From contig NZ_JAFBCU010000001.1 of assembly GCF_016907875.1 (NCBI RefSeq), positions 2,666,001-2,730,000 of the forward strand: DNA of 64,000 nucleotides, given 5' to 3'. This stretch comes from Arthrobacter roseus (lineage in GTDB: Bacteria > Actinomycetota > Actinomycetes > Actinomycetales > Micrococcaceae). This document shows, piece by piece, positions 25,977 to 34,377 of this stretch; position 1 is the stretch's first letter, and every line of letters begins with the position of its first letter. The notes under the pieces were generated by a model that was not told where the DNA came from, searched no databases, and worked only from the letters and a program-made list of their open reading frames with translations. The translations under genes were made by a program, and so were the position numbers.

Positions 25977-26900
25977 TCAGAACAGTAACTCCTGAACGTT
26001 CGGCACCGTCGAACGGAAGTCTCCCGGCTCAATAAGCAGGCCCTTCAGCGCTGAAAGATCCACTAGGAAGTCCGTCTCCGCACCATCCAACCGCACCATC
26101 GCAGTCGCCCCCACCATGGCTTGAATGAGGAACCCGTGATCGCCCGCGTCAACCGTCGGATACGCCTGCAATCCAGCCGATTCAACAACGTAGCCGACGG
26201 CGGGAGGTGCCTCCCATTGCTCATCGACGACCTCAAATCCATCGAGACCCATCGAGCTGGTCAGCATGGCGCGGACCGTCGCCGCGGCGTCACAGTTGAC
26301 GGCGTCAAGGTCTACCAAAGACCGAGGCGAGGCCAGGCCAGCCACCTTGGCCGTTGAGCGTACCGCCTGCTGGAGGCCGGCGTCGGCCGTTACCGCATCT
26401 TCAAGGACACGGACAATCCGCCCATCGCGGGCATGCGCGACGTAACGGGCGACGACGGCCCCCTGCTCGGCCAGTCTGAACCACTTGCGAAGATCCGAAG
26501 CTGTGCCAACTTTTGTTGCACCGTTGCCGAAAGTGGCCACATACAGCCAGTGCCGTTGGTCCAGATATTTCTTCAGTCCGTCCGGAGCGATTCCCGAACG
26601 GTGGATGTCATGCATGAACCGGAAATCGTCCTGGGCAAAACAGGGTCCACACTGGTAGCCCCGCTCGGCGATGTTGTGGTCCGGGCAGGTGAAATGCTCG
26701 CGAGATGTGGGCCCAAAAACCTTGGAGTGACCGAGGCAATACCGCTTGCCCAAGCTGCTGATGATCCGAAAACCTAGCCGGGCCTCCGATTCCAAGGGCA
26801 GACTGCCCCCAGTTCCTGTCCTGCCCGTCAGCGACAGCTCGGGGCCGTCGTCGCCCCACGTCACGCCACTGCACAGGAAGATGCCGCTCGGGTTGTCCAT
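25977..26900 (-). CDS. DUF2797-like cysteine-cluster protein
   Basis: A 307-residue protein resembling the DUF2797 family. It has a putative zinc cluster (YCLGH, FTCPDHNIAERGYQCGPCF) in its first third. Further on, HWLYVATFGNGATKVGTASDLR looks like the start of a GIY-YIG-type nuclease fold, with K and R at plausible positions. The function is not established. The ATG at 26900 is chosen because the extra 15 residues before it are low-complexity. It stands alone on the minus strand between the membrane/regulator pair and the DJ-1 gene. Confidence 0.68.
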   Translation of the reverse strand: MDNPSGIFLCSGVTWGDDGPELSLTGRTGTGGSLPLESEARLGFRIISSLGKRYCLGHSKVFGPTSREHFTCPDHNIAERGYQCGPCFAQDDFRFMHDIHRSGIAPDGLKKYLDQRHWLYVATFGNGATKVGTASDLRKWFRLAEQGAVVARYVAHARDGRIVRVLEDAVTADAGLQQAVRSTAKVAGLASPRSLVDLDAVNCDAAATVRAMLTSSMGLDGFEVVDEQWEAPPAVGYVVESAGLQAYPTVDAGDHGFLIQAMVGATAMVRLDGAETDFLVDLSALKGLLIEPGDFRSTVPNVQELLF

Positions 26901-27010
26901 TGCCCCTACGCTACCCGGTGGCGACGATTCTCGCCGTGACGTCATCCCCGGGCGCCGAGGTCACCTCCTATGAGGTGCACCCCGAGCCGTCGAGGGTGAT
27001 CTGGCGGGGT

Positions 27011-27577
27011 CTAGGCAGTCTGGCCCTCGTGCGGGCCTTCTGCAATTTCTTCCAGCATCTTGTCGTTGAATGCCGGGAGGTCACCAGGGTTACGGCTGGA
27101 CACAAGCCCCTGATCCACCACCACTTCCTCATCAGTCCAGTTTGCCCCGGCATTGCGGAGATCAGTCTGGAGCGTGGGGTAGCTGGTCATATCGCGACCA
27201 TTGACGACGTCGGCGTCAACGAGGATCCACGAACCGTGGCAGATAACTGAGACCGGTTTGTGGGACTCAAAGAAAGCCTTCGCGAACGCCTGCGCATCCT
27301 TATCGATGCGCAGCTGATCGGCATTGACTACGCCCCCGGGCAGCACCAGTGCATCGTAATCGTCAGCTTTAGTGTCCTTTACGGCAACGTCAACGAGGAA
27401 GGTCTCACCCTTATCAACACCGTTGAAACCTTGGATGCTTCCACTCTTGGGTGAAACCAGCGACGGCGTCCCCCCGGCTTTTTTGACAGCTTCCCACGGG
27501 CTGGTGAGTTCCACCTGTTCAACGCCGTCGGTCAGTAGAAACGCAACTTTCTTCCCGGAAATATCATGTTCAGGCAT
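27011..27577 (-). CDS. DJ-1/PfpI-family protein
   Basis: A 188-residue class I glutamine amidotransferase-like protein of the PfpI/DJ-1 type (protease, chaperone, glyoxalase or deglycase have all been reported for members). The nucleophile elbow is VICHGSWILVDADV, with the cysteine followed by histidine, and the acidic partner segment is DDYDALVLPGGVVNADQLR. The start ATG at 27577 is preceded by GGAGGAAGC, a strong ribosome binding site, which rules out the longer open frame. Confidence 0.9.
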   Translation of the reverse strand: MPEHDISGKKVAFLLTDGVEQVELTSPWEAVKKAGGTPSLVSPKSGSIQGFNGVDKGETFLVDVAVKDTKADDYDALVLPGGVVNADQLRIDKDAQAFAKAFFESHKPVSVICHGSWILVDADVVNGRDMTSYPTLQTDLRNAGANWTDEEVVVDQGLVSSRNPGDLPAFNDKMLEEIAEGPHEGQTA

Positions 27578-27678
27578 GCTTCCTCCAAACTTCGAACTCG
27601 GATGCTCCCGCAACTGGCGGGAACAACTCCAGTCTAGAAAGTCACCAAAGTAATAAGCAAGCTGTGCACCGGTAGCTT

Positions 27679-28878
27679 CTAGAGATCCCCGGCCACAGCA
27701 GCGGCAGCGGCCAACCAAGCGCGCTGCGTTGCCGGCTTCAGCAGGCCGTAGCGCATGCGCCCCTTCAATAGTGCGGTGTCGTACGGGATGATGGCCGATG
27801 CCCGGGCCAGATGACCGAATCCGTCCGCAATGTCATTGGCCTGCGCTGCAGTGCCGTTCCGGTCCGACTGACTGACAATGACGACGGCGTTGCGGGAAAG
27901 CTCAGCGTAACGGCCACCCCTGCTCTGCAAGGCTTCCAGTAGCAGAGCTCCGGCTTCGGCATGCTCCTCCTGGGTTGTGGTAGCAATGACCAGCTGATGC
28001 GTGTGATGGATCATGCGCAGCCACCGCTCAGCAGATTCATCATTGCCGGAGTCGATGATGTTGAGTCTGAAATACTTGGAGGCAACCTCGTGCAGTCCGT
28101 CGAAATCGCTTTCGGTGATTTTCTGCTCTGAGGCCAAGACATCCGGTTTGGACCGCAGAACGTCGTAACGATCCTCAGTCTGGTGATGGACGTAACGGGC
28201 CAGCAACGCTGACTGTGCCGACGGCGACAGCAACTCATCGGCGTGGTCCAACAGATCCATCACCGTGGAGTCGTGGGGGCCCTGCTCTGTGCGCCAGCCG
28301 AGGGTTCCGCGCGTCTCATTGTTATCCCAAGCGAGAACCGGCCCTCCCCCATTACGGGCGAAGACGGCTGCCAGCATGACGGTGGTTGGCGTTTTGTTGG
28401 CTCCACCCTTGCCATTGACGACGGCGATGGTCCGCGGGCCAGGCCAGTGCTGGCTGACAGCGCGGATGTCCCGGCGTTCGAGTTGTTCCTTCTGGGAGGG
28501 TCCTACGCGCACACCCATCCGGCTCAGAAATCCGCGGAGACCTCTGCTGGCCGGTACGTCAGCGGTATCGCGGGTCAGAAATGAACGGCGTTCGGTCGGC
28601 TGCTTGTTATCCGACCGGGACCGGGCTGGCGCCTGCCGCGGCGGGGCCGGGAGCGAATCCGGTTCCCTCTCTGGCACAGTACCTTGCGAAGTCGGCGGCG
28701 CGTCAGAGGACACCCTGTCCGCAAACTTCGGGAGCTGTGAAATGGGTTCGCTGGCTGCGCCGTCCTGCGGAGCGGCGCTTCCGTGAATGGAATTGCCTGC
28801 TATCTGTGCATCTTCGGGACGGCCAGTACGACGACGGCTCGCCCGAGTAGGAAGGTCGTCCGGGCGGTACTCACTCAT
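27679..28878 (-). CDS. ParA/MinD-like ATPase with unusual P-loop
   Basis: A 399-residue protein. The first 140 residues are disordered, rich in Pro, Arg and Ser. Then comes a ParA/MinD-type ATPase: VVNGKGGANKTPTTVMLAAV is the deviant Walker A, where the usual G before the lysine is N; further on LAWDNNETRGTLGWR, LNIIDSGND (Walker B-like), and QLVIATTTQEEHAEAG. The same overall architecture is seen in ParA-like proteins of type VII secretion and partition loci. No ParB or centromere partner is next to it. It is divergent from an ECF sigma factor gene across 230 bp. ATPase activity is uncertain given the Asn substitution. Confidence 0.78.
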   Translation of the reverse strand: MSEYRPDDLPTRASRRRTGRPEDAQIAGNSIHGSAAPQDGAASEPISQLPKFADRVSSDAPPTSQGTVPEREPDSLPAPPRQAPARSRSDNKQPTERRSFLTRDTADVPASRGLRGFLSRMGVRVGPSQKEQLERRDIRAVSQHWPGPRTIAVVNGKGGANKTPTTVMLAAVFARNGGGPVLAWDNNETRGTLGWRTEQGPHDSTVMDLLDHADELLSPSAQSALLARYVHHQTEDRYDVLRSKPDVLASEQKITESDFDGLHEVASKYFRLNIIDSGNDESAERWLRMIHHTHQLVIATTTQEEHAEAGALLLEALQSRGGRYAELSRNAVVIVSQSDRNGTAAQANDIADGFGHLARASAIIPYDTALLKGRMRYGLLKPATQRAWLAAAAAVAGDL

Positions 28879-29108
28879 GTTTTGTTCATTCCTGTCGATG
28901 CCACAACTTGGCCAAGTCTATAAGGCTGCACAGCATTATTCGTAAGTCACAATTTGGCATCACTACTGTACAAAGCTTACTTAGCAATTGCTACACGGTG
29001 AATTCCTCCTATAACGTCCATTATGAGGGGGACGAAACCGGTGTAACGCCCTATATCCGCGCCATAAGGTCGCCGGACATCCCATATTCCCGGCAGACGT
29101 GAGGCCTC
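28879..29108. other. AT-richer divergent intergenic region
   Basis: A 230-bp gap between the ParA-like gene and the sigma factor gene, visibly more AT-rich than its surroundings. It would hold both promoters. A weak candidate for the sigma gene is TTGGCA, a 17-bp spacer and TTACTT starting near 28952. No clear repeat or operator is seen. Confidence 0.35.
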
Positions 29109-29708
29109 ATGAGTCCCATCGATGACACACCTTCCGATGACGTTTCCTGCCCCAATGAGCCTCTGGCATCTTTGATCTCCCGGATAGCCCAGGGCGATCA
29201 TGAGGCTTTCACCGCCTTCTATCAGCTGACATGCCGCCGCGTTTACGGATTAGCGCGGCGCACAATCATTGATGCCGAGATCAGCAGAGAAACGACACAG
29301 GACGTTTTCTTGATCGTGTGGGAGCATGCCCGAAAGTTCAATCCGGCTAAAGGTAGCCCCATGTCGTGGCTCATGGTCATCACGCACCGTAGGGCAGTGG
29401 ATAGGGTTCGAGCGGAGCAGAGGGGCAGCCGCCGGGAAATTGTCTGGGGGACCAAAGCAATTCAGCACCCATTCGACGAGGTCACTGAGGGATTTTCTGA
29501 TCCGATAGAGACCAAGTTGGTCATGGAAGGCCTTGCACAACTCACGTCACTTCAGCGTGAATCAATCAGTCTTGCCTTCTACGGCTGCCTCACCTACCCA
29601 GAGGTGGCCGAGCGGCTCGGAGTTCCGGTAGCAACGGTGAAGTCCCGGATTCGTGACGGGCTCCGACAACTCAAGAACTACCTTGGACCGGTCCTGCCCA
29701 TCAGATGA
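29109..29708 (+). CDS. ECF-type RNA polymerase sigma factor
   Basis: A 199-residue sigma factor resembling the SigK/ECF19 type. Region 2 is at about 20-95 (GDHEAFTAFYQLTCRRVYGL, then TTQDVFLIVWEHARKF, then WLMVITHRRAVDRVR). Region 4 is at about 135-190 (LTSLQRESISLAFYGCLTY, then VAERLGVPVATVKSRIRDGL). It is complete at both ends. No anti-sigma (RskA-like) gene follows; the next features are tRNAs on the other strand. ECF factors of this kind are usually held by a membrane anti-sigma, so its control here is unclear. Confidence 0.92.
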   Translation: MSPIDDTPSDDVSCPNEPLASLISRIAQGDHEAFTAFYQLTCRRVYGLARRTIIDAEISRETTQDVFLIVWEHARKFNPAKGSPMSWLMVITHRRAVDRVRAEQRGSRREIVWGTKAIQHPFDEVTEGFSDPIETKLVMEGLAQLTSLQRESISLAFYGCLTYPEVAERLGVPVATVKSRIRDGLRQLKNYLGPVLPIR

Positions 29709-29747
29709 GCGGCAGCGGCGCTGTGGCCCCTAATACGCCACATGCAA

Positions 29748-29777
29748 AACCCCCGGCCGCTTGGCGGTCCGGGGGTT
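29748..29777 (-). terminator. Terminator after tRNA-Met (possibly bidirectional)
   Basis: A 9-bp perfect stem AACCCCCGG (29748-29756) with CCGGGGGTT (29769-29777), with a further CCGC/GGCGG pairing in the loop. On the minus strand it is followed by TTTTGC. It is placed to stop transcription from the tRNA genes and possibly from the sigma factor gene. Confidence 0.75.
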
Positions 29778-29785
29778 GTTCTCTG

Positions 29786-29859
29786 TAGCGGTGGGGAGGC
29801 TCGATCTCCCGACCTCACGATTATGAGTCGTGCGCTCTAACCAACTGAGCTACACCGCC
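29786..29859 (-). tRNA. tRNA-Met (CAT)
   Basis: A 74-nt cloverleaf on the minus strand. Acceptor GGCGGTG/CACCGCT, D arm GCTCAGTTGGTTAGAGC, anticodon arm CACGA-CTCATAA-TCGTG with anticodon CAT, and T loop in GAGATCGAGCCTC. It matches the elongator methionine type; the initiator's C1-A72 mismatch is absent. CCA is not encoded. A tRNA-Ile2 (also CAT) cannot be wholly excluded by eye. Confidence 0.9.
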
Positions 29860-29915
29860 GTAAATGGCAAGACCCGCGCTGTGTTGTTTTACAGACACGG
29901 GGCTTCTCCATTCAG

Positions 29916-29987
29916 AGCCCCCCACCGGAATCGATCCGGTGACCTCGTTCTTACCAAGAACGCGCTCTACCACTGAGCTAGGGGGGC
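29916..29987 (-). tRNA. tRNA-Thr (GGT)
   Basis: A 72-nt cloverleaf on the minus strand. Acceptor GCCCCCC/GGGGGGC, D arm GCTCAGTGGTAGAGC, anticodon arm CGTTC-TTGGTAA-GAACG with anticodon GGT, and T arm ACCGG-ATCGATT-CCGGT. CCA is not encoded. It is 56 bp upstream of tRNA-Met and probably shares a transcript. Confidence 0.93.
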
Positions 29988-30029
29988 AACGACAAAGAAC
30001 TTTACCAGCAAAATTTCTCCCGAGGAAAT

Positions 30030-30064
30030 CCGATGTAGAGGACCATGAAGGCCCTCTACATCGG
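30030..30064. terminator. Terminator after the DEAD-box helicase gene
   Basis: A perfect 12-bp stem CCGATGTAGAGG (30030-30041) with CCTCTACATCGG (30053-30064), located 18 bp after the helicase stop on the minus strand. A weak T-rich stretch follows on the minus side (ATTTCCT). Confidence 0.7.
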
Positions 30065-30082
30065 GCTAGATTTGCTCTTTAA

Positions 30083-31921
30083 TCAGCTCTGGTGCCGCGG
30101 CTTACGGGCACCATACGAGTCCCCTTTTTTGAAGTCCTTCTTGAAACCTTCACGCTTCTTGAAGTCCTTCTTAAAGCCTCCTCCGCCGCCGCCGCCTTCA
30201 CTGCGCGGCTTCCGCCCCTTGTCGAGCTCGAGCTGGATCAGCTCGCCCCCGATGCGGGTCTTGGACAGTGCTCGCCACTGATCCTTGCTGAGGTCCGCTG
30301 GGAGCTCCACGAGCGAGTGATCGGCTCGGATGTCGATTCCGCCGATCTGGGAAGAGGTGAGACCACCCTCATTGGCGATGGCACCCACGATAGAGCCCGG
30401 CATGACCCGATGGCGACGTCCAACGGCGATCCGGTACGTTGCGTTGCCTTCGGTCAGCGTGCGTGTGGGGCCGCGTGAGCTGAAGCCGTCGCGGTCACCC
30501 TTGGCAAGCCGTGCCTGCTTGGCTGGCGCCTGCGGCAGTTCCTCCATGAGGAGCTTCTGTCCGCCCTGCGCCATGACAGCGAGAGCTGCAGCTATTTCCA
30601 CGGCCGTGACTGAGTGATCGGCCTCGTACTTCTCCACGAGGTCACGGAAGATGCTGAGGTCCTCTGACTCCATGGTCTGGGTGATGCGCTCCGAGAACTT
30701 CTGCAGCCGATTGTTGTTGACCACGTCCACGGAGGGCAGGTTCATCAACTCAACGTTCTGCCGAGTTGCCTTCTCGATGGCCCGCAGCAGGTACTTCTCC
30801 CGCGGAGTCATGAAAAGAATCGCGTCACCGGTGCGTCCGGCACGGCCGGTGCGACCAATACGGTGCACGTAGGATTCGGTGTCGTGAGGGATGTCGTAGT
30901 TGACCACGTGGGTGATGCGCTCAACGTCGAGGCCGCGGGCAGCGACGTCGGTGGCTACCAGGACGTCGATTTTGCCGTCCCGCAGAGCTTCGATGGTGCG
31001 CTCGCGTTGTGCCTGAGGGATGTCGCCATTGATCGCGGCTGCACGGTAGCCGCGCGCCTTGAGCTTGTCAGCGAGCTCTTCAGTGGCTATTTTGGTGCGT
31101 ACAAAGGTGAGGACGCCTTCGTACTGTTCCACCTCAAGAATGCGGGTCAACGCATCCACCTTATGGGCGCCCATGACCTGGACGTACCGCTGGCGGATGT
31201 TGCTACCCGTGGACGTCTTAGATTTCACCGAGATCTCGGCAGGATTGTTGAGGTACTTCTTGGCGATCTTACGAATGGCCGGCGGCATGGTGGCGGAGAA
31301 TAGTGCCACCTGCTTCTCAGCCGGGGTACGCGAGAGGATCTGGTCCACCTCGTCGGCGAAGCCCATGCGCAGCATCTCATCCGCTTCATCGAGCACCATG
31401 TACTGGAGCTGGGAAAGGTCCAGGGACCCCTTCTCGATGTGGTCGATGACACGGCCTGGAGTTCCAACGACAACCTGTGCACCGCGGCGAAGACCGTTCA
31501 GCTGGGGGCCGTAGGGCGATCCACCATAGACGGGCAGAACCGTGAAGTTGTCCATGTGCGCGGCGTAGGAAGAGAACGCTTCCGCTACCTGCAGTGCAAG
31601 CTCGCGGGTGGGTGCCAGAACAAGGATCTGAGTGGACTTGGTGGCCGGTAGTTCAGCCATACGGGATAGTGCGGGGATGGCGAACGCCGCCGTCTTACCT
31701 GTTCCCGTCTGTGCCAGACCGACAACGTCGCGGCCCTCAAGGAGCAGCGGGATCGTGGCCGCCTGGATGGGAGAGGGCTTTTCATAGCCGACGTCGGTCA
31801 GGGCCGCCAGGACTCGACCGTCAAGATTGAAGTCGGTGAACAGGACCTCGTTGGGGTCGGCGTCCTCGGGGGCAGCCGTGGGCTGGTCCGGGTTTTCCAG
31901 AGTGGAAGTGTTTTCAGACAT
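30083..31921 (-). CDS. deaD: DEAD-box RNA helicase, DeaD/CsdA type
   Basis: A 612-residue ATP-dependent RNA helicase. It has the Q motif (FTDFNLDGRVLAALTDVGYE), Walker A AQTGTGKTAAFAIP, motif Ia PTRELALQVA, DEAD box VLDEADEMLRMGF, SAT, and the C-terminal helicase core to HRIGRTGRAGRTG. A DbpA-type RNA-binding domain (about 475-560) follows, ending in a Gly- and Lys-rich tail with repeats of FKKDFKK. It unwinds structured RNA, as in ribosome assembly or cold response. I chose the ATG at 31921; an ATG eight codons upstream is also in frame. Confidence 0.93.
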   Translation of the reverse strand: MSENTSTLENPDQPTAAPEDADPNEVLFTDFNLDGRVLAALTDVGYEKPSPIQAATIPLLLEGRDVVGLAQTGTGKTAAFAIPALSRMAELPATKSTQILVLAPTRELALQVAEAFSSYAAHMDNFTVLPVYGGSPYGPQLNGLRRGAQVVVGTPGRVIDHIEKGSLDLSQLQYMVLDEADEMLRMGFADEVDQILSRTPAEKQVALFSATMPPAIRKIAKKYLNNPAEISVKSKTSTGSNIRQRYVQVMGAHKVDALTRILEVEQYEGVLTFVRTKIATEELADKLKARGYRAAAINGDIPQAQRERTIEALRDGKIDVLVATDVAARGLDVERITHVVNYDIPHDTESYVHRIGRTGRAGRTGDAILFMTPREKYLLRAIEKATRQNVELMNLPSVDVVNNNRLQKFSERITQTMESEDLSIFRDLVEKYEADHSVTAVEIAAALAVMAQGGQKLLMEELPQAPAKQARLAKGDRDGFSSRGPTRTLTEGNATYRIAVGRRHRVMPGSIVGAIANEGGLTSSQIGGIDIRADHSLVELPADLSKDQWRALSKTRIGGELIQLELDKGRKPRSEGGGGGGGFKKDFKKREGFKKDFKKGDSYGARKPRHQS

Positions 31922-32255
31922 GGGAAAGGGAACTCCATTATTCATTTAGGCCGGAGGGCGCACACCATCTCTCTTCACGGTTGTGAAGTGAGGACGATAC
32001 GCCTCATTACATGTGAGTCCGGCACTGTTCCAATCCCGTGGCAGGACTTCCCGTCAATAGCGGTCCGTTTAAACAACGGTCCGCAAGACTTTTCTTCTTA
32101 ACCGGCGCGCCCAAAATAAATAACGCCCGCGTCCATCGCGGGCCCCTCAAGAAAACTGCTCCTGCCTCAAACATTGGGCAGAAATACAGTGCATCAATCA
32201 ACAACAGTCAGCGACCGCGTGCAGTGAATGCAGGCATACCGGAATGGGGATAGAC
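31922..32255. other. Intergenic region between helicase and MOSC genes
   Basis: About 330 bp with no convincing gene. It holds the terminator of the MOSC gene (32125-32143) and presumably a long 5' untranslated region and promoter for the helicase gene on the minus strand. The stretch near 32060-32125 is AT-rich. Long leaders are usual for DEAD-box cold-response helicases. Confidence 0.5.
32125..32143 (-). terminator. Terminator after the MOSC-domain gene
   Basis: Perfect 7-bp stem GCCCGCG (32125-32131) with CGCGGGC (32137-32143) and a 5-nt loop. On the minus strand it is followed by GTTATTTATTTT, a normal intrinsic terminator tail. Confidence 0.78.
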
Positions 32256-32996
32256 CTATTCTACGCGATTCTGAGGCCTGCTTGGTTCGGTATTGCCGGT
32301 GACCTTGGGCACAGGCGGGAACGGCGCGCTGGAACCGCCCATCGCCGCCCGGCCCCTACCCAGTACCTGCTGGACTTTACCGAGCATGTTGGGGCCCAGA
32401 AACAAGCGCCCCTCATGGTGCTCATCCAGGAGGAGCTTTGCACTGCCCAGGCTTGCATTCGTGATCCACGAGGACACGGTGACTCCATGGTCTGGCCGGT
32501 GGGTCACGGTCACGGAATCTCCCGCTTTGATGGTGCCCATGGTCAGTACCCGCAAGTAGGCGCCGGGCAGGCCTCGGTCCGCGAACTGTCGGATCCAGCG
32601 GGTCCGCTCTACTCGATGCTGAAAAGACGAGCACGGTATGCGCGGCATCGTGACTTCCAGCTCCACCTCCGAGCCAACCAACCAGCGCTCACCGATGATG
32701 GCACCGCTGACATCGATACCGGACAGGTGCAGGTTCTCCCCGAAGAATCCCGGCGTAATGGGGTGACCGAGTTCAACTTCCCACACGGAAGATTCCTCGG
32801 AAGCATAAGCGTAGACCGCCTTATCCACTCCCCCGTGATGTTCACGATCTGCCTGGATGTCGCCGTGAAGGCCGAGCCTTCGGACGTGCACGGGCCCATC
32901 GACCGGACGTTTGTCGATGGCGCTCACGCCGACGTTTCCGGGCACTTCGATCAATTGATGAACGCGGCAGAGAGCGAGGATAACTCCGGTAGTCAT
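32256..32996 (-). CDS. MOSC-domain protein (YiiM-like)
   Basis: A 246-residue MOSC domain protein. The core region has VSAIDKRPVDGPVHVRRLGL, then DIQADREHHGGVDKAVYAYA and the conserved cysteine in MPRIPCSSFQHRV. Members of this family bind molybdenum cofactor or sulfur and several reduce N-hydroxylated compounds. I chose the start near 32996 (MTTG); an ATG three codons upstream is also possible. It follows the GT87 gene on the same strand with a 10-bp gap and is ended by a clear terminator. Confidence 0.87.
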   Translation of the reverse strand: MTTGVILALCRVHQLIEVPGNVGVSAIDKRPVDGPVHVRRLGLHGDIQADREHHGGVDKAVYAYASEESSVWEVELGHPITPGFFGENLHLSGIDVSGAIIGERWLVGSEVELEVTMPRIPCSSFQHRVERTRWIRQFADRGLPGAYLRVLTMGTIKAGDSVTVTHRPDHGVTVSSWITNASLGSAKLLLDEHHEGRLFLGPNMLGKVQQVLGRGRAAMGGSSAPFPPVPKVTGNTEPSRPQNRVE

Positions 32997-33006
32997 GCCG
33001 TCCATA

Positions 33007-34254
33007 TTAGTTCGCTGCCCTTCGGATTTTTCGCAGCACCAACAGCCAATAGACCAATAACGCGACTGCACAGAAGACTCCGGCGCTGGATGCCATCAGC
33101 CACAGTTCCGGAATCTGCGAATTCAGGTCCTCCGACCCAAATAGCTTGCCGATTTTTTTGGGGGAGGCAAAGAACACCGCAACGGACGCGGCAAGCAGGA
33201 TCCATCCCGCAGCTGTCAGGCCCACCGCCCTCTGCGGCACCTGCCTGACCTGCAGGAAATGTACCGGCAGGAACAGCGCGGCCCACACCCAGTGGTGGGA
33301 CCACGAGACGGGTGAAACCAGCAGCATCAAAAGAGCCGTCGCAGAAACGGCGGCGAGCCGCGCCCCGTCGTCGTCCGCCATCTTGATGACGACGCCGGCC
33401 AGCGCCAACGTGGCCAGGCTCAGCAAGAGCCACAGGGCAGTGCTGTCGTAGTCCGGACCGGCGAAATGCAGGATGGTGCCCTTGAGGGAAAGATTATCGA
33501 CGTACCCACCGCCACCAATCCGGGAAGTGTCCGGCAGTAGCACCGTCCAGTACTCCACTGATGCGCGCGGCAGGACAAGAAATCCCAGCCCCACGGTCGT
33601 GAAGAACCCGAGCACCATATTGCGTAGCCCAGCCCAGTCACGGCGGACCAGGAAGTAGAAGCCAAACACCAGCGGGGTCAGCTTGATGCCCGCGGCGACG
33701 CCAGTCAGGAATCCAATGGGCCAGCATTGCCCCCGGTACAACAGATCCCACAACATGGCAGCCATGAGCAAAATGTTGATCTGGCCGAACGCACTGGTTT
33801 CCCGCCACGGCCCCAGCAGCAGGATCAGGCCCGCGCCAACGATCGCCAGCGGTCGCAGCCAGGGATGGGCGACGACGTCGCGCACGCTCCCCAACCGGAA
33901 CAGGCGCCGGAGCAGAAAAGTGGAGAGGACAACGGCGATGACGACGGCGAATCCCAGGAACAGACGGGCACCGGCAAACTGCCCGAAAGGGGCGATCATC
34001 GTAAACAACAGCGCGGCGAACGGCGGGTACGTGAACAGTAGCGGGCCGCCGGAGTACATCACCGACGTCGTGTAGAGGTCATCGCCCCGAAGGACGCTCT
34101 GGCCACCCATCCGGTACACGCTGAAGTCCAGCCCGTGGATGGGCGACAGCGACAACGACCACATCACCAAAGCAATGGAGGAGACGAGCGCAATAACGAC
34201 CGCGAGCACCTGAACCACCAAGGACGGATATTCTTTGAGCAAGGTCTTCCGCAC
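33007..34254 (-). CDS. GT87 polyprenol-phosphate-mannose-dependent mannosyltransferase
   Basis: A 415-residue integral membrane protein with about ten helices, of the GT87/DUF2029 (PimE-like) family. The signature near the N-terminus, GLDFSVYRMGGQSVLRGDDLY with the catalytic-site aspartate, and the following LLFTYPPFAALLF are typical. Later segments GQINILLMAAMLWDLL, AGIKLTPLVFGFYFLVRR and SVEYWTVLLPDTSRIGG also match. These enzymes add alpha-1,2-mannose from polyprenyl-phosphate mannose to cell-envelope glycolipids outside the membrane. It is divergent from the amidohydrolase gene. Confidence 0.9.
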   Translation of the reverse strand: MRKTLLKEYPSLVVQVLAVVIALVSSIALVMWSLSLSPIHGLDFSVYRMGGQSVLRGDDLYTTSVMYSGGPLLFTYPPFAALLFTMIAPFGQFAGARLFLGFAVVIAVVLSTFLLRRLFRLGSVRDVVAHPWLRPLAIVGAGLILLLGPWRETSAFGQINILLMAAMLWDLLYRGQCWPIGFLTGVAAGIKLTPLVFGFYFLVRRDWAGLRNMVLGFFTTVGLGFLVLPRASVEYWTVLLPDTSRIGGGGYVDNLSLKGTILHFAGPDYDSTALWLLLSLATLALAGVVIKMADDDGARLAAVSATALLMLLVSPVSWSHHWVWAALFLPVHFLQVRQVPQRAVGLTAAGWILLAASVAVFFASPKKIGKLFGSEDLNSQIPELWLMASSAGVFCAVALLVYWLLVLRKIRRAAN

Positions 34255-34377
34255 TGATCATCCCCCAGCTGGAACGTGGGCCTCCCGAGTGTAGGCCATT
34301 GTCCACGGTACCGGCAGCTCTGTTGTCCCGGGAAACCGACCGGTAGATTGGTTTCCTCACGCAACGAAAGGAACCGC

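Noticed and set aside
26962-26977. CACCTC/GAGGTG hairpin downstream of the DJ-1 gene as a terminator
   Set aside because: The stem is only 6 bp and has no T-tract in either direction.
29786-29987. Integrated element using the tRNA genes as attachment site
   Set aside because: No integrase gene or partial tRNA duplicate is seen in the window.
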